Position numbers and translations under genes: made by a program
NCBI RefSeq assembly: GCF_001874645.1
Contig: NZ_CP017886.1
Location: forward strand, 4,323,501-4,387,500
Reading direction: 5' to 3'
Origin: Pseudomonas frederiksbergensis
Lineage (GTDB): Bacteria > Pseudomonadota > Gammaproteobacteria > Pseudomonadales > Pseudomonadaceae
DNA: 64,000 nucleotides
The notes under the pieces: model-generated
Told to the model about the DNA's origin: nothing
The model's database searches: none
The model's input: the letters and a program-made list of their open reading frames with translations, nothing else
Part shown: positions 36,515 to 49,497 of the stretch, in pieces
How the letters are laid out: every line of letters begins with the position of its first letter
Position numbering within the stretch: the stretch's first letter is position 1

Positions 36515-37534
36515 ATGCTGGTGATGCGCCCCGCGCAAATGGCTGATCTGGGCGAGGTACAGCGTCTGGCTGCGGACAGCCCGATTGGTGTCACCTCCTT
36601 GCCGGATGATGTCGAACGCCTGAGCGACAAGATCGCAGCAAGCGAAGCGTCGTTCGCTGCCGAAGTCAGTTTCAACGGTGAAGAGAGCTACTTCTTCGTC
36701 CTTGAAGACACCGCCACCGGCAAACTGGCGGGCTGTTCGGCCATCGTCGCGTCGGCCGGTTATTCCGAGCCGTTCTACAGCTTCCGTAATGAAACCTTCG
36801 TGCACGCTTCCCGCGAGCTGAAGATTCATAACAAGATTCACGTGCTCTCCCAGTGCCACGACCTGACCGGCAACAGCCTGCTGACCAGCTTCTACGTGCT
36901 GCCGGAGCTGGTGGGTTCGGCCTGGTCGGAACTCAACTCTCGCGGTCGCTTGCTGTTTGTCGCCAGCCATCCGGAGCGTTTCGCTGATTCGGTGGTGACC
37001 GAGATCGTCGGTTACAGCGACGAAAATGGCGACTCGCCGTTCTGGGATGCCATCGGTCGCAACTTCTTCGACCTCAACTACGCCGCTGCCGAACGTCTGT
37101 GCGGGCTCAAGAGCCGGACCTTCCTCGCCGAGTTGATGCCGCATTACCCGATCTACGTACCGTTGCTGCCGGACGCCGCTCAAGAAGCGATGGGCCAGGT
37201 GCACCCACGGGCGCAGATCACCTTCGACATCCTGATGCGCGAAGGCTTCGAGACCGATCATTACATCGACATTTTCGACGGTGGCCCGACCCTGCACGCA
37301 CGTGTCTCGGGCATCCGTTCGATTGCCCAGAGTCGTGTAGTGCCGGTGAAAATTGGTGAGCCGGTCAAAGGCGCCGGTCGTCAGTACCTGGTGGCCAATG
37401 CCCAGTTGCAGGATTACCGCGCGGTATTGCTCGAGCTGGATTATGCACCGGGCAAACCGGTGACCCTGGATCTTGAAGCCGCCGAGGCCCTGGGCGTCGG
37501 TGAAGGTGCCAGCGTGCGCCTGGTGGCGGTCTGA
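36515..37534 (+). CDS. aruF: Arginine N-succinyltransferase, alpha subunit
   Basis: A 339-residue subunit of arginine/ornithine succinyltransferase, the first step of the AST pathway (succinyl-CoA plus L-arginine). It begins MLVMRPAQMADLGEVQRLAA after TAAGGAG. Family segments include LPDDVERLSDKIAASEASF, FYSFRNETFVHASRELKIHN and CHDLTGNSLLTSFYVLPE. It is a paralogue of the next gene; Pseudomonas uses a heteromer of AruF and AruG. It follows a terminator, so its expression depends on read-through or its own promoter. Confidence 0.95.
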   Translation: MLVMRPAQMADLGEVQRLAADSPIGVTSLPDDVERLSDKIAASEASFAAEVSFNGEESYFFVLEDTATGKLAGCSAIVASAGYSEPFYSFRNETFVHASRELKIHNKIHVLSQCHDLTGNSLLTSFYVLPELVGSAWSELNSRGRLLFVASHPERFADSVVTEIVGYSDENGDSPFWDAIGRNFFDLNYAAAERLCGLKSRTFLAELMPHYPIYVPLLPDAAQEAMGQVHPRAQITFDILMREGFETDHYIDIFDGGPTLHARVSGIRSIAQSRVVPVKIGEPVKGAGRQYLVANAQLQDYRAVLLELDYAPGKPVTLDLEAAEALGVGEGASVRLVAV

Positions 37535-37618
37535 CACCTAGAAAAGCATGCCTGCTTTTAATGCCTAGAAAGCACAGAGTTTCACGGGTGGCGCAAGCGG
37601 CCCGTTTGAGGAGATAGC

Positions 37619-40107
<2,489 letters not shown>

Positions 40108-40117
40108 GCCGCTTTGT

Positions 40118-40248
40118 GTAGCAGCTGCCGCAGGCTGCGTTCGAGCGCGTAGCGGTCGCAATTCAGGCTATCGAGGTTCTGATCCAGGAACACGGTGTGC
40201 CGTTTTACGACCGCTTCGCGGCCGAACGTAGCCTTCGGCAACTGCTAC
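40118..40248. repeat. Long degenerate REPIN between aruD and aruB
   Basis: GTAGCAGCTGCCGCAGGCTG is matched about 110 bases later by an inverted, diverged copy ending GGCAACTGCTAC. The arms extend into AGCGGTCG / CGACCGCT, making the total inverted repeat unusually long. It sits inside the operon. Confidence 0.7.
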
Positions 40249-40313
40249 GGGAATGTGGCCTGACTTTTAGCTATTTGATGCCTATAACAACAGATTCTCG
40301 TGGAGCCTCGCTG

Positions 40314-41660
40314 ATGAAATCCTATGAAGTCAATTTTGACGGTCTAGTGGGGCCGACCCATAACTACGGCGGTCTGTCCTACGGCAACGTCGCGTCCCAG
40401 AGCAACAGCCAGCAATCTTCCAACCCGAAGGAAGCCGCGCTGCAAGGCCTGGCGAAAATGAAAGCGCTGATGGAAATGGGCTTTCAGCAAGGCGTACTTG
40501 CACCGCAAGAGCGCCCGGATGTCGGCGCACTGCGTCGCCTGGGTTTCAGCGGCACTGACGCACAAGTGATCGAGCAAGCTGCCAAACAGGCGATGCCATT
40601 GCTGGTTGCCAACTGCTCGGCGTCGAGCATGTGGGTGGCCAACGCTGCCACGGTCAGCCCGAGCGCTGACACCGCTGACGGTCGCGTGCACTTCACCGCC
40701 GCCAACCTCAACTGCAAATATCACCGCAGCATTGAGCACCCGACCACCAGCCGCGTGCTGGGGGCGATGTTCGCTGACCAGAAACACTTCGCCCACCACG
40801 CAGCGTTGCCTGCCGTGGCGCAGTTCGGTGATGAAGGCGCCGCCAACCACACACGTTTCTGCCGTGAATACGGCGAAGCCGGTGTCGAGTTCTTCGTGTT
40901 CGGTCGCAGCGCGTTCGATACGCGCTACCCGGAACCGCAGAAGTACCCGGCGCGTCAGACCCTCGAAGCTTCGCAAGCGGTCGCCCGGCTGCACGGCTTG
41001 AGCGATGACGGCGTGGTGTACGCCCAGCAGAATCCTGCGGTGATCGACCAGGGCGTGTTCCACAACGACGTGATCGCGGTGGGTAACGGCGAAGCGCTGT
41101 TCTATCACGAGGATGCGTTCCTCGACACCGAGCAGATGCTCGCCGAGCTGTCGGCCAAACTTGCCAAGTGTGGCGGTCAGTTCAAGGCGATCTGCGTACC
41201 GCGCTCCCAGGTGTCGGTCGAAGACGCCGTGCGTTCCTACCTGTTCAACAGCCAGTTGCTGTCGCGTGCTGACGGTTCGATGTTGCTGATCGTGCCGCAA
41301 GAGTGCCAGAACAACCCGCGCGTCTGGCAGTACCTGCAAGAGTTGACCCGCTCTGGCGGCCTGATTCGCGAAGTGAAAGTCTTCGATCTCAAGCAAAGCA
41401 TGCAGAACGGCGGTGGCCCGGCTTGCCTGCGGTTACGTGTCGCACTGAATGAAACCGAGCTGGCGGCCGTCAACCCAGGGGTTATCATGACCGCGCCGTT
41501 GTATGGCACGCTGACCCAATGGGTCGACAAGCACTACCGTGACCGCATGACCGAAAGCGATCTGGCGGACCCACAATTGTTGCTTGAGTGCCGGACGGCA
41601 CTGGATGAACTGACGCAAATCCTTAAACTGGGCGCGGTTTATCCATTCCAGATCAATTGA
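40314..41660 (+). CDS. aruB: N-succinylarginine dihydrolase
   Basis: A 448-residue enzyme that converts succinylarginine to succinylornithine, two ammonia and CO2, second step of the AST pathway. The start [20 protein letters not shown] (40314) matches AstB; the longer frame begins in the REPIN. Amidinotransferase-fold landmarks include [40 protein letters not shown], the [20 protein letters not shown] region and a C-terminal [20 protein letters not shown] with the catalytic Cys. Confidence 0.95.
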   Translation: MKSYEVNFDGLVGPTHNYGGLSYGNVASQSNSQQSSNPKEAALQGLAKMKALMEMGFQQGVLAPQERPDVGALRRLGFSGTDAQVIEQAAKQAMPLLVANCSASSMWVANAATVSPSADTADGRVHFTAANLNCKYHRSIEHPTTSRVLGAMFADQKHFAHHAALPAVAQFGDEGAANHTRFCREYGEAGVEFFVFGRSAFDTRYPEPQKYPARQTLEASQAVARLHGLSDDGVVYAQQNPAVIDQGVFHNDVIAVGNGEALFYHEDAFLDTEQMLAELSAKLAKCGGQFKAICVPRSQVSVEDAVRSYLFNSQLLSRADGSMLLIVPQECQNNPRVWQYLQELTRSGGLIREVKVFDLKQSMQNGGGPACLRLRVALNETELAAVNPGVIMTAPLYGTLTQWVDKHYRDRMTESDLADPQLLLECRTALDELTQILKLGAVYPFQIN

Positions 41661-41723
41661 AAGCCCGCGTCCTGCTTATGAAGAGCCGGACGCGTTGCTT
41701 TATCTCCAGATGAGAACGTAAAA

Positions 41724-42011
41724 ATGAGCGATACCCTGCAGCTGATTCTTGAAGACACCGACGGCACTCAGCTGGAAACCTCCTGCACCCGCGTTGCGGT
41801 CATGTGGCAGGGCAAAGAGTTGTGGATCCAGCACGACGGCCGTGGCCAGCTGTTGATCGGCGTTGACGTCGAAGAAGGCGATGCCGAATACGCCAACCTG
41901 CTGCTGCGCCCATTGGCGACTAATCTGGTAAGTCTGCAACTGGAAATGGAACCGGCTGAAGTCGGTGACGAAGACCATGTGCACGGCCCGGATTGCAAAC
42001 ACGATCACTAA
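41724..42011 (+). CDS. Small conserved protein of the aru operon
   Basis: A 95-residue soluble protein (MSDTLQLILEDTDGTQLETS) with a C-terminal Asp/His-rich tail (DEDHVHGPDCKHDH) that could bind metal. The same gene lies between aruB and aruE in P. aeruginosa (PA0900, from memory) and is sometimes labelled 'topoisomerase II' without basis. It starts 63 bases after aruB and ends 12 bases before aruE, so it is cotranscribed. Its function is unknown. Confidence 0.85.
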   Translation: MSDTLQLILEDTDGTQLETSCTRVAVMWQGKELWIQHDGRGQLLIGVDVEEGDAEYANLLLRPLATNLVSLQLEMEPAEVGDEDHVHGPDCKHDH

Positions 42012-42023
42012 GGAATTCGCTCT

Positions 42024-43034
42024 ATGCTCGCCCTCGGCAAACTGCTTGAACTGACCCTCGCCGGCCGTGAACCGGCGGAGAAGACTCAACTGACTGTCGA
42101 AGGCGTGCGGATGCGCTGGCTGAGCGAAGGTGCGCTGGAAGTCCGGCCACCGGAGGCTCGCGACAATGGCCTGGACTTGCTGTTGTCGGCCGGCATCCAC
42201 GGTAACGAAACAGCGCCGATCGAGTTGCTCGATCGCCTGTTGCATGACATCGCTCGCGGTGAATTAAAGCCGCGCGCACGTATTCTGTTCCTGTTCGGCA
42301 ACCCTGAGGCCATGCGCCACGGCGAGCGTTTTATCGAGCAGGACGTCAATCGGCTGTTCAACGGCCGTCACGAACTCAGCAGTGGTTTCGAAGCGCTGCG
42401 CGCCTGTGAGCTGGAGCGTCTGGCGGCGAGTTTCTTCAACCTGCCGGACCGCGACCGTTTGCACTACGACCTGCACACCGCGATCCGTGGCTCGAAAATC
42501 GAGCAGTTCGCGCTGTATCCCTGGAAAGAAGGTCGCCAGCATTCCCGTCATGAACTGGCTCGCCTGCGTGCTGCCGGCATGGAGGCGGTGCTGTTGCAGA
42601 ACAAGCCGTCCATCGTTTTCAGTTCGTACACCTACGACAAGCTCGATGCCGAGTCTTTCACCCTTGAACTGGGCAAGGCCCGGCCGTTCGGCCAGAACGA
42701 AGGGGTTAACGTCTCGCGTCTTGAAACCCTTTTGAAGCAGATCATCGAAGGCTCCGAGCCCGAATTGGCAGAAGAGAGCCTGGAGGGTTTACAGCTGTTC
42801 AGCGTGGCCCGGGAAATCATCAAGCACAGTGACAGCTTCCACTTGAACCTGCCGGCGGACATCGAGAACTTCTCGGAGCTGAAAAAAGGTTATCTGCTGG
42901 CCGAGGATATCGCCCAGACCCGCTGGATCGTCGAGGAGGAGGGGGCGCGAATCATCTTCCCGAACCCGAAAGTCAAAAACGGTCTGCGCGCCGGTATCCT
43001 GATTGTGCCGACCACCGGCGAAGACCTGGTCTGA
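42024..43034 (+). CDS. aruE: Succinylglutamate desuccinylase
   Basis: A 336-residue zinc hydrolase of the AstE/aspartoacylase family, last step of the AST pathway (succinylglutamate to glutamate plus succinate). Zinc ligands are in [19 protein letters not shown] (His and Glu) and in [12 protein letters not shown] (His). [20 protein letters not shown] is also typical. An AAGGAATT ribosome-binding site overlaps the end of the previous gene. A REPIN follows the stop instead of an ordinary terminator. Confidence 0.95.
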   Translation: MLALGKLLELTLAGREPAEKTQLTVEGVRMRWLSEGALEVRPPEARDNGLDLLLSAGIHGNETAPIELLDRLLHDIARGELKPRARILFLFGNPEAMRHGERFIEQDVNRLFNGRHELSSGFEALRACELERLAASFFNLPDRDRLHYDLHTAIRGSKIEQFALYPWKEGRQHSRHELARLRAAGMEAVLLQNKPSIVFSSYTYDKLDAESFTLELGKARPFGQNEGVNVSRLETLLKQIIEGSEPELAEESLEGLQLFSVAREIIKHSDSFHLNLPADIENFSELKKGYLLAEDIAQTRWIVEEEGARIIFPNPKVKNGLRAGILIVPTTGEDLV

Positions 43035-43092
43035 TCCAGGCACCGATCTAATCTGGGTGCGGGCAAGCCCGCTACGCCGATGACGTAACCCT

Positions 43093-43177
43093 GTAGGAGC
43101 TGCCGCAGGCTGCGATCTTTTGAGGGCCTGATGGGGCCGCTGAAGATCAAAAGATCGCCGCCTGCGGCAGCTCCTAC
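43093..43177. repeat. REPIN
   Basis: A complete pair GTAGGAGCTGCCGCAGGCTG ... GGCAGCTCCTAC in the 154-base gap between the convergent aruE and ribH genes. It may act as a two-sided 3' end structure. Confidence 0.9.
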
Positions 43178-43188
43178 GGGTTCGGTGT

Positions 43189-43698
43189 TTACACGGCTAC
43201 CGCGCGAGGCTCGCTACGACGCAAGGCACGCATCTTGTGCAGTGTGTCGGCGCAGGTCTTTGCCGCTTCCTGACCCTTGTGCACGAAGTGCTCGAAGAAG
43301 AACTTCTGGTGCTCGTCGCCAGCATGGAAGTGGTGCGGGGTCAGCACCACCGAGAACACCGGCACTTCGGTTTCCAGCTGAACCTGCATCAGGCCGCTGA
43401 TCACCGACTGGGCGACGAATTCGTGACGGTAAATGCCGCCGTCAACCACTAAACCTGCAGCGACGATACCGGCATAACGGCCGGACTTGGCCAGCAGCTT
43501 GGCGTGCAGTGGAATTTCAAAGGCGCCGCCGACTTCAAAAAAATCGATATCCGATTCCTGATAGCCCTGAGCGACCATTTCGCTGACGAAGCCCTTACGG
43601 CTTTGATCAACGATTTCCTTGTGCCAGCACGCCTGGATAAACGCTACGCGCTCGCCTTGGTGGTTTTTGCTTTTGCTATCGATTGCGGTGGGTTGCAT
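43189..43698 (-). CDS. ribH: 6,7-dimethyl-8-ribityllumazine synthase (type II)
   Basis: A 169-residue lumazine synthase, penultimate step of riboflavin synthesis. The start MQPTAIDSKSKNHQGERVAF (43698) follows AGGAG. Motifs: FIQACWHKEIVDQSRKGF, the EVGGAFEIPLHAKLLA substrate region, GLVVDGGIYRHEFVAQSVIS and SVVLTPHHFHAGDEHQ with the catalytic His. The sequence resembles the Brucella/Mesorhizobium type-II (RibH2) proteins, suggesting it is a second lumazine synthase beside the housekeeping one. It is controlled by an FMN riboswitch in its 300-base leader. Confidence 0.9.
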   Translation of the reverse strand: MQPTAIDSKSKNHQGERVAFIQACWHKEIVDQSRKGFVSEMVAQGYQESDIDFFEVGGAFEIPLHAKLLAKSGRYAGIVAAGLVVDGGIYRHEFVAQSVISGLMQVQLETEVPVFSVVLTPHHFHAGDEHQKFFFEHFVHKGQEAAKTCADTLHKMRALRRSEPRAVAV

Positions 43699-43709
43699 CT
43701 GTTCTGACT

Positions 43710-43730
43710 CCTGTTTGTGTGAAAAACAGG
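43710..43730 (-). promoter_or_regulatory. Hairpin sequestering the ribH Shine-Dalgarno
   Basis: In the messenger, CCTGTTT pairs with AAACAGG, and the second arm contains the AGG of the AGGAG ribosome-binding site. This is a probable translational expression platform for the riboswitch upstream. Confidence 0.65.
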
Positions 43731-43821
43731 GCGTTATGAATCGAATGGGATTTAAGGGTACGCGCAGGTCAGACGTGCAGTGCATGCGCCTTGCCCACGG
43801 ACGGCCCTTTGGCGCCAATCC

Positions 43822-43987
43822 CGTTCTCTCTTCATCCGGACTATGACCGTCGGCCCCGGGATCACACCGGGTCTGCTGACCTTGCTGCCGCCCATCGCCG
43901 AAGCTGTCGGTGACACCAAGCGCTCGCGGGCTATGCGCATTGCGCGCAATTACCGCCGGTGGGGAGTTGCACCCCGCCCTGAGAACG
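43822..43987 (-). ncRNA. FMN riboswitch (RFN element)
   Basis: The minus strand shows the conserved RFN blocks in order: CGTTCTCAGGGCGGGGTGCA, ACTCCCCACCGGCGGTAAT, GGTCAGCAGACCCGGTGTGA, TCCCGGGGCCGACGGTCATA, and the closing GTCCGGATGAAGAGAGAACG. It regulates the downstream ribH gene in response to FMN. Confidence 0.95.
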
Positions 43988-44206
43988 TTTTGCTGCCAGA
44001 TTTTCTGGCGGCGGAGAGTTTTTAACACATATTGGTGGGCTGCGTATCGCTGCTTGCTGATGATATTCATCGGTTTTTCCGTTGGCTTGAGCAGGCTTTT
44101 CATGGCTCGGGTCTTGATTAATCGCGGCGTTGGCCGCAGTAATCCCCTCTGAAAGAGATTTCCCTTATCAGCAGCGACGTTAGCGTCCTATTCCGAGGCC
44201 TGATTC

Positions 44207-45211
44207 ATGAGCGTTATCGATCTTCGTAGCGACACCGTCACCCAAGCGACCGCAGGGATGCTCGACGCGATGGCCAACGCGGCCACCGGGGATGACGTCT
44301 ATGGCGAAGATCCAACGGTCAATCACCTTGAGGCTGAACTGGCCAGGCGTCTGGGGTTTGCTGCGGCACTGTTCGTGCCGACGGGCACCATGAGCAACCT
44401 GCTGGGGTTGATGGCTCACTGCGAGCGCGGTGACGAGTACATCGTCGGCCAGCAGGCGCACACTTATAAGTACGAAGGTGGCGGGGCCGCGGTGTTGGGC
44501 TCGATCCAGCCGCAGCCACTGGAAGTTCAAACTGACGGTTCGCTGGACCTTGCTCAGGTGGCGGCGGCCATCAAGCCGGACGACTTCCACTTCGCCAAGA
44601 CCCGTTTGCTGGCGCTGGAAAACACCATGCAAGGCAAGGTGTTGCCGCTGGAGTATTTGGCGCGGGCTCGCTGCTTTACCCGTGAGCACGGTCTATCGCT
44701 GCACCTGGACGGTGCGCGGTTGTACAACGCAGCCGTCAAGTTGGGTGTCGATGCGCGGGAAATCACTCAGCACTTCGATTCGGTATCGGTGTGTCTGTCC
44801 AAAGGCCTCGGTGCACCGATTGGTTCGGTGCTCTGTGGTTCGGCCGAGTTGATCGGCAAGGCCCGGCGCCTGCGCAAGATGGTTGGTGGCGGTATGCGCC
44901 AGGCCGGTATCCTCGCGGCGGCAGGCTTGTATGCGCTGGATCACAACGTGCAGCGCCTGGCAGATGACCACGCCAACGCGCAGTTTCTGGCTGAAGGCCT
45001 GCGAGCGGCGGGGTATGAAGTCGAACCGGTACAGACCAATATGGTCTACGTGCAAATGGGCGATAAATGCGATGCGCTCAAGGCGTTTGCCGGTGAGCGC
45101 GGGATCAAGCTCAGCGCCGCCTCACGCTTGCGCATGGTCACTCACATGGACGTCAACCGGGCACAGATCGAACAGGTGATCGCGACTTTCGTCGAGTTTT
45201 CTCAAAACTGA
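44207..45211 (+). CDS. ltaE: Low-specificity L-threonine aldolase
   Basis: A 334-residue PLP enzyme that cleaves threonine or allo-threonine to glycine and acetaldehyde. It starts [20 protein letters not shown]. Motifs: [43 protein letters not shown] and the PLP Lys in [16 protein letters not shown]. It is a single gene; the leader of ribH diverges on its left and alaS follows on its right 147 bases later. Confidence 0.92.
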   Translation: MSVIDLRSDTVTQATAGMLDAMANAATGDDVYGEDPTVNHLEAELARRLGFAAALFVPTGTMSNLLGLMAHCERGDEYIVGQQAHTYKYEGGGAAVLGSIQPQPLEVQTDGSLDLAQVAAAIKPDDFHFAKTRLLALENTMQGKVLPLEYLARARCFTREHGLSLHLDGARLYNAAVKLGVDAREITQHFDSVSVCLSKGLGAPIGSVLCGSAELIGKARRLRKMVGGGMRQAGILAAAGLYALDHNVQRLADDHANAQFLAEGLRAAGYEVEPVQTNMVYVQMGDKCDALKAFAGERGIKLSAASRLRMVTHMDVNRAQIEQVIATFVEFSQN

Positions 45212-45233
45212 AGGTGTTAGCCGTCCAATTGAC

Positions 45234-45283
45234 TGTTTGTATCGTACAAACACACTGTACCTGGTCACTAACGCCGATATAAT
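45234..45283 (+). promoter_or_regulatory. alaS promoter with adjacent perfect palindrome
   Basis: TGTTTGTA-TCG-TACAAACA (45234-45252, 8-bp arms) lies just upstream of a promoter with -10 TATAAT at 45278-45283 and a weak -35 (CTGTAC at 45255-45260, 17-base spacer). The palindrome is placed like an activator or repressor site next to -35. Confidence 0.55.
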
Positions 45284-45357
45284 GCGGCCCTTTGCCGTCG
45301 CTTCGTCTGTTGACGATTCGCACAGGCCTTTGGCCGCAGCCTCCGTGGAAGAACCTA

Positions 45358-47979
45358 ATGAAAAGCGCAGAAATCCGTGAAGCCTTCCTTCGCTTCTTCG
45401 AAGAGCAAGGCCACACCCGTGTAGCCTCCAGCTCTTTGATTCCGGGCAACGACCCAACCCTGCTGTTCACTAACGCGGGGATGAACCAGTTCAAGGACTG
45501 CTTTCTGGGCCAGGAAAAGCGCGCCTATACCCGCGCCGTCAGCAGCCAGAAGTGCGTTCGCGCCGGTGGCAAGCACAACGACCTGGAAAACGTCGGTTAT
45601 ACCGCTCGTCACCACACTTTCTTCGAAATGCTGGGTAACTTCAGCTTCGGTGATTACTTCAAGCGTGATGCGATCACCTACGCCTGGACCTTCCTGACCT
45701 CTGACAAGTGGCTGAACCTGCCGAAGGAAAAGCTCTGGGTCACGGTCTACGCCAGCGATGACGAGGCCTACGACATCTGGACCAAGGAAGTCGGGGTTCC
45801 GGCCGAGCGCATGGTTCGTATCGGCGACAACAAAGGCGCGCCGTACGCGTCCGACAACTTCTGGACCATGGGCGATACCGGCCCGTGCGGTCCTTGCACC
45901 GAGATTTTCTATGATCACGGCGCCGACATCTGGGGTGGCCCGCCGGGTTCGCCAGAGGAAGACGGCGACCGTTACATCGAAATCTGGAACAACGTGTTCA
46001 TGCAGTTCAACCGCACCGCCGATGGTGTGTTGCACCCGTTGCCAGCGCCGTCGGTGGATACCGGCATGGGACTTGAGCGGGTCAGTGCCGTGCTGCAGCA
46101 CGTTCACTCGAACTATGAAATCGACCTGTTCCAGAGCCTGCTGAGCGCTTCGGCCAAGGCTGTCGGTTGCACCAGCGACAACCAGGCTTCGCTGAAAGTC
46201 GTGGCTGACCACATTCGTTCCTGCGGTTTCCTGATCGCCGACGGCGTGCTGCCGTCCAACGAAGGTCGCGGTTACGTGCTGCGCCGGATCATTCGCCGCG
46301 CGTGCCGTCACGGCAACAAGCTGGGCGCCAAGGGTAGCTTCTTCTATCAGATCGTTGGCGCTCTGGTTGCCGAGATGGGCGAAGCCTTCCCTGAGCTGAA
46401 ATCCCAGCAGGCGCACATCGAGCGCGTGCTGAAAGCCGAAGAAGAGCAGTTCGCCAAAACCCTGGAGCAGGGCCTGAAGATCCTCGAGCAGGATCTGGCC
46501 GAGCTCAAAGGCAACGTGGTGCCAGGCGATGTAGTGTTCAAGTTGTACGACACCTACGGCTTCCCGATGGACCTGACCGGCGACATCGCTCGCGAGCGCA
46601 GCCTGACCATCGACGAAGAAGGCTTCGAGCGCGAAATGGAAGCCCAGCGCGTCCGTGCACGTTCGGCCAGCTCCTTCGGGTTGGACTACAACAGCCTGGT
46701 CAAGGTTGATGTGGCTACCGAGTTCACCGGTTACACCGCTCATAGCGGTTCTGCAAAAATCGTTGCTCTCTATAAGGGCGGGCAATCGGTCGACGTATTG
46801 AGCGAAGGCGAAGAGGGCGTGGTTGTTCTCGATCAAACGCCGTTCTACGCGGAATCCGGTGGTCAGATCGGTGACTGCGGCTTCCTTCAGGCTGGCGCTG
46901 CGCGTTTCGACGTGCGCGACACCACCAAGACCGGCGGTGCGTTCCTGCACCACGGTGTGCTGGATTCGGGCAGCCTGACCGTTGGCTCGCCGGTTCAGGC
47001 CCAGGTGGATGCCGACGTACGTCACGCGACTTCGCTGAACCACTCCGCCACTCACTTGCTGCACGCGGCATTGCGTCAGGTGCTGGGCGAGCACGTCCAG
47101 CAGAAAGGCTCGTTGGTCGACAGTCAGCGTCTGCGCTTTGACTTCAGCCACTTTGAGGCGATCAAGCCTGAACAGTTGAAAGCGCTGGAAGAAATCGTCA
47201 ACGCCGAAATTCGCAAGAATTCCGAAGTTGAAACCGAAGAAACCGATATCGATACCGCCAAGCAAAAAGGCGCCATGGCGCTGTTCGGCGAGAAGTACGG
47301 CGACAGCGTGCGCGTACTGAGCATGGGTGACTTCTCCGTCGAGCTGTGCGGTGGCATTCACGCCAATCGCACCGGCGACATCGGCCTGCTGAAAATCATC
47401 AGCGAAGGCGGTGTGGCTTCTGGCGTGCGTCGTATCGAAGCGGTGACAGGCGCTGCGGCACTGGCGTACCTGAACGCTGCGGAAGAGCAACTCAAGGAAG
47501 CGGCCAACCTGGTCAAGGGCAGCCGCGACAACCTGATCGACAAGCTGTCGGCTGTGCTTGAGCGCAACCGTCTGCTGGAAAAGCAACTCGAGCAGTTGCA
47601 GGCCAAGGCCGCCAGTGCGGCGGGCGACGACCTGTCGGCTTCTGCACAGGACGTCAAAGGCGTGAAAGTACTGGCCGTGCGTCTCGACGGTCAGGACGGC
47701 AAGGCGCTGCTGGCGCTGGTCGATCAACTGAAGAACAAACTCGGCCGCGCAGTGATCCTGCTCGGCAGTGTCCATGAGGAAAAGGTCGTGCTGGTTGCGG
47801 GTGTAACCAAGGACCTGACTGGCCAACTCAAAGCCGGTGATTTGATGAAGCAAGCCGCTGCAGCAGTGGGCGGGAAGGGCGGTGGTCGTCCAGACATGGC
47901 GCAAGGCGGTGGCACTGACGCTGGCGCACTGGATGCTGCACTGGCCCTGACCGTGCCGTTTGTAGAGCAGGGTATTTAA
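45358..47979 (+). CDS. alaS: Alanyl-tRNA synthetase
   Basis: An 873-residue class II synthetase charging tRNA-Ala. It begins [20 protein letters not shown]. The catalytic core shows [14 protein letters not shown] and [13 protein letters not shown]. The editing domain has the zinc motif [14 protein letters not shown] (HxxxH) with [15 protein letters not shown] (CxxxH). The C-terminal DHHA1/C-Ala domain is present ([15 protein letters not shown]). Full length. A hairpin (AGCCCG...CGGGCT) follows the stop without a clear T run. lysC starts 90 bases on. Confidence 0.97.
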   Translation: MKSAEIREAFLRFFEEQGHTRVASSSLIPGNDPTLLFTNAGMNQFKDCFLGQEKRAYTRAVSSQKCVRAGGKHNDLENVGYTARHHTFFEMLGNFSFGDYFKRDAITYAWTFLTSDKWLNLPKEKLWVTVYASDDEAYDIWTKEVGVPAERMVRIGDNKGAPYASDNFWTMGDTGPCGPCTEIFYDHGADIWGGPPGSPEEDGDRYIEIWNNVFMQFNRTADGVLHPLPAPSVDTGMGLERVSAVLQHVHSNYEIDLFQSLLSASAKAVGCTSDNQASLKVVADHIRSCGFLIADGVLPSNEGRGYVLRRIIRRACRHGNKLGAKGSFFYQIVGALVAEMGEAFPELKSQQAHIERVLKAEEEQFAKTLEQGLKILEQDLAELKGNVVPGDVVFKLYDTYGFPMDLTGDIARERSLTIDEEGFEREMEAQRVRARSASSFGLDYNSLVKVDVATEFTGYTAHSGSAKIVALYKGGQSVDVLSEGEEGVVVLDQTPFYAESGGQIGDCGFLQAGAARFDVRDTTKTGGAFLHHGVLDSGSLTVGSPVQAQVDADVRHATSLNHSATHLLHAALRQVLGEHVQQKGSLVDSQRLRFDFSHFEAIKPEQLKALEEIVNAEIRKNSEVETEETDIDTAKQKGAMALFGEKYGDSVRVLSMGDFSVELCGGIHANRTGDIGLLKIISEGGVASGVRRIEAVTGAAALAYLNAAEEQLKEAANLVKGSRDNLIDKLSAVLERNRLLEKQLEQLQAKAASAAGDDLSASAQDVKGVKVLAVRLDGQDGKALLALVDQLKNKLGRAVILLGSVHEEKVVLVAGVTKDLTGQLKAGDLMKQAAAAVGGKGGGRPDMAQGGGTDAGALDAALALTVPFVEQGI

Positions 47980-48069
47980 GGCTGCGTGCCGAGCCCGTCG
48001 TCTAGTGGCGGGCTTCGTAGCTGTTTGAGTGATTAATGGGCGCCCTTCATGGGCAGAGGCGGCTTTGAA

Positions 48070-49311
48070 ATGGCTTTGATCGTACAGAAATTTGGAGGCA
48101 CCTCAGTCGGCACTGTCGAGAGAATCGAGCAGGTCGCCGACAAGGTTAAGAAATTCCGCGAAGCCGGCGATGACCTGGTGGTTGTGCTGTCTGCAATGAG
48201 CGGCGAGACCAACCGTCTGATCGATCTGGCCAAGCAAATCAGTGGCGACGATCAACCGGTTCCTCGTGAGCTGGATGTCATTGTCTCCACGGGTGAGCAG
48301 GTGACGATTGCACTGCTGGCCATGGCGCTGATCAAGCGCGGCGTGCCTGCGGTGTCGTACACCGGCAACCAGGTACGGATTCTGACGGATAGCGCGCACA
48401 ATAAAGCGCGTATCTTGCAGATTGATGACCAGAAAATTCGCGGTGACCTGAAGGCCGGTCGCGTGGTTGTTGTCGCCGGTTTCCAGGGCGTTGACGAGCA
48501 CGGCAACATCACCACCCTTGGTCGTGGCGGTTCCGACACCACCGGCGTGGCGCTGGCAGCGGCCCTGAAGGCTGATGAATGCCAGATATACACCGATGTC
48601 GACGGTGTTTACACCACCGACCCGCGCGTGGTGTCCGTGGCTCAGCGCCTGGACAAGATCACCTTTGAAGAGATGCTGGAAATGGCCAGCCTCGGTTCCA
48701 AGGTGTTGCAGATCCGCGCGGTCGAGTTCGCCGGTAAGTACAACGTTCCGCTGCGCGTACTGCACAGCTTCAAGGAGGGTCCGGGCACCCTCATTACTAT
48801 TGATGAAGAGGAATCCATGGAACAGCCGATCATTTCCGGCATCGCTTTCAATCGCGATGAAGCCAAGCTGACCATCCGTGGCGTGCCAGACACCCCGGGC
48901 GTGGCGTTCAAGATTCTCGGCCCGATCAGCGCCGCGAACATCGAAGTCGACATGATCGTGCAGAACGTTGCGCACGATAACACCACCGACTTCACCTTCA
49001 CTGTGCACCGCAACGACTACCAGGCGGCCCAGACCGTGCTGGAAAACACCGCTCGCGAGATCGGTGCCCGTGAAGTCGTTGGCGACACCAAAATCGCCAA
49101 GGTGTCGATCGTCGGCGTCGGCATGCGCTCTCACGCAGGCGTTGCCAGCCGCATGTTCGAAGCTCTGGCTAAAGAAACCATCAACATCCAGATGATCTCG
49201 ACTTCGGAAATCAAGGTTTCCGTAGTGATCGAAGAGAAGTACCTGGAATTGGCTGTGCGCGCTCTGCACACGGCTTTCGAACTGGACGCACCAGCCCGCC
49301 AGGGCGAGTGA
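48070..49311 (+). CDS. lysC: Aspartokinase
   Basis: A 413-residue aspartate kinase, first step to lysine, methionine, threonine and diaminopimelate. The N-terminal kinase motif is MALIVQKFGGTSVGTVERIE; GRGGSDTTGVALAAAL and YTDVDGVYTTDPR follow. Two ACT domains at the C-terminus (from about residue 265) provide allosteric inhibition. I chose ATG 48070 because it begins the canonical kinase start and matches the 413-residue Pseudomonas protein. An internal start that makes a separate regulatory subunit, known in some relatives, was not resolved. A strong terminator follows. Confidence 0.96.
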   Translation: MALIVQKFGGTSVGTVERIEQVADKVKKFREAGDDLVVVLSAMSGETNRLIDLAKQISGDDQPVPRELDVIVSTGEQVTIALLAMALIKRGVPAVSYTGNQVRILTDSAHNKARILQIDDQKIRGDLKAGRVVVVAGFQGVDEHGNITTLGRGGSDTTGVALAAALKADECQIYTDVDGVYTTDPRVVSVAQRLDKITFEEMLEMASLGSKVLQIRAVEFAGKYNVPLRVLHSFKEGPGTLITIDEEESMEQPIISGIAFNRDEAKLTIRGVPDTPGVAFKILGPISAANIEVDMIVQNVAHDNTTDFTFTVHRNDYQAAQTVLENTAREIGAREVVGDTKIAKVSIVGVGMRSHAGVASRMFEALAKETINIQMISTSEIKVSVVIEEKYLELAVRALHTAFELDAPARQGE

Positions 49312-49320
49312 TGCGTTGCC

Positions 49321-49356
49321 CAAAGGGCGCGGTCAGACCGCGCCCTTTGTTTTTTT
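49321..49356 (+). terminator. Intrinsic terminator of lysC
   Basis: CAAAGGGCGCGGT-CAG-ACCGCGCCCTTTG followed by seven T. Confidence 0.9.
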
Positions 49357-49497
49357 GAGTGGCGCGGCTGAAACCTGTTCTTTTGCTCGTGCTGGTCAAT
49401 ACTTAGGCGTGTAGGGCTGCGATCGTTCTGGTTGTAGGTCGAGCGCCTTTTTTTTGCAGACTGTTGTCCCTGAAATGAAATGCGTGAGGAGAAAGGT

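Noticed and set aside
45234..45252. LexA box at alaS
   Set aside because: The palindrome is GTTTG...CAAAC and lacks the CTGT...ACAG core spacing.
45355..47904. 849-codon frame opposite alaS
   Set aside because: alaS motifs are complete on the plus strand. The antisense frame has no domain pattern and no ribosome-binding site.
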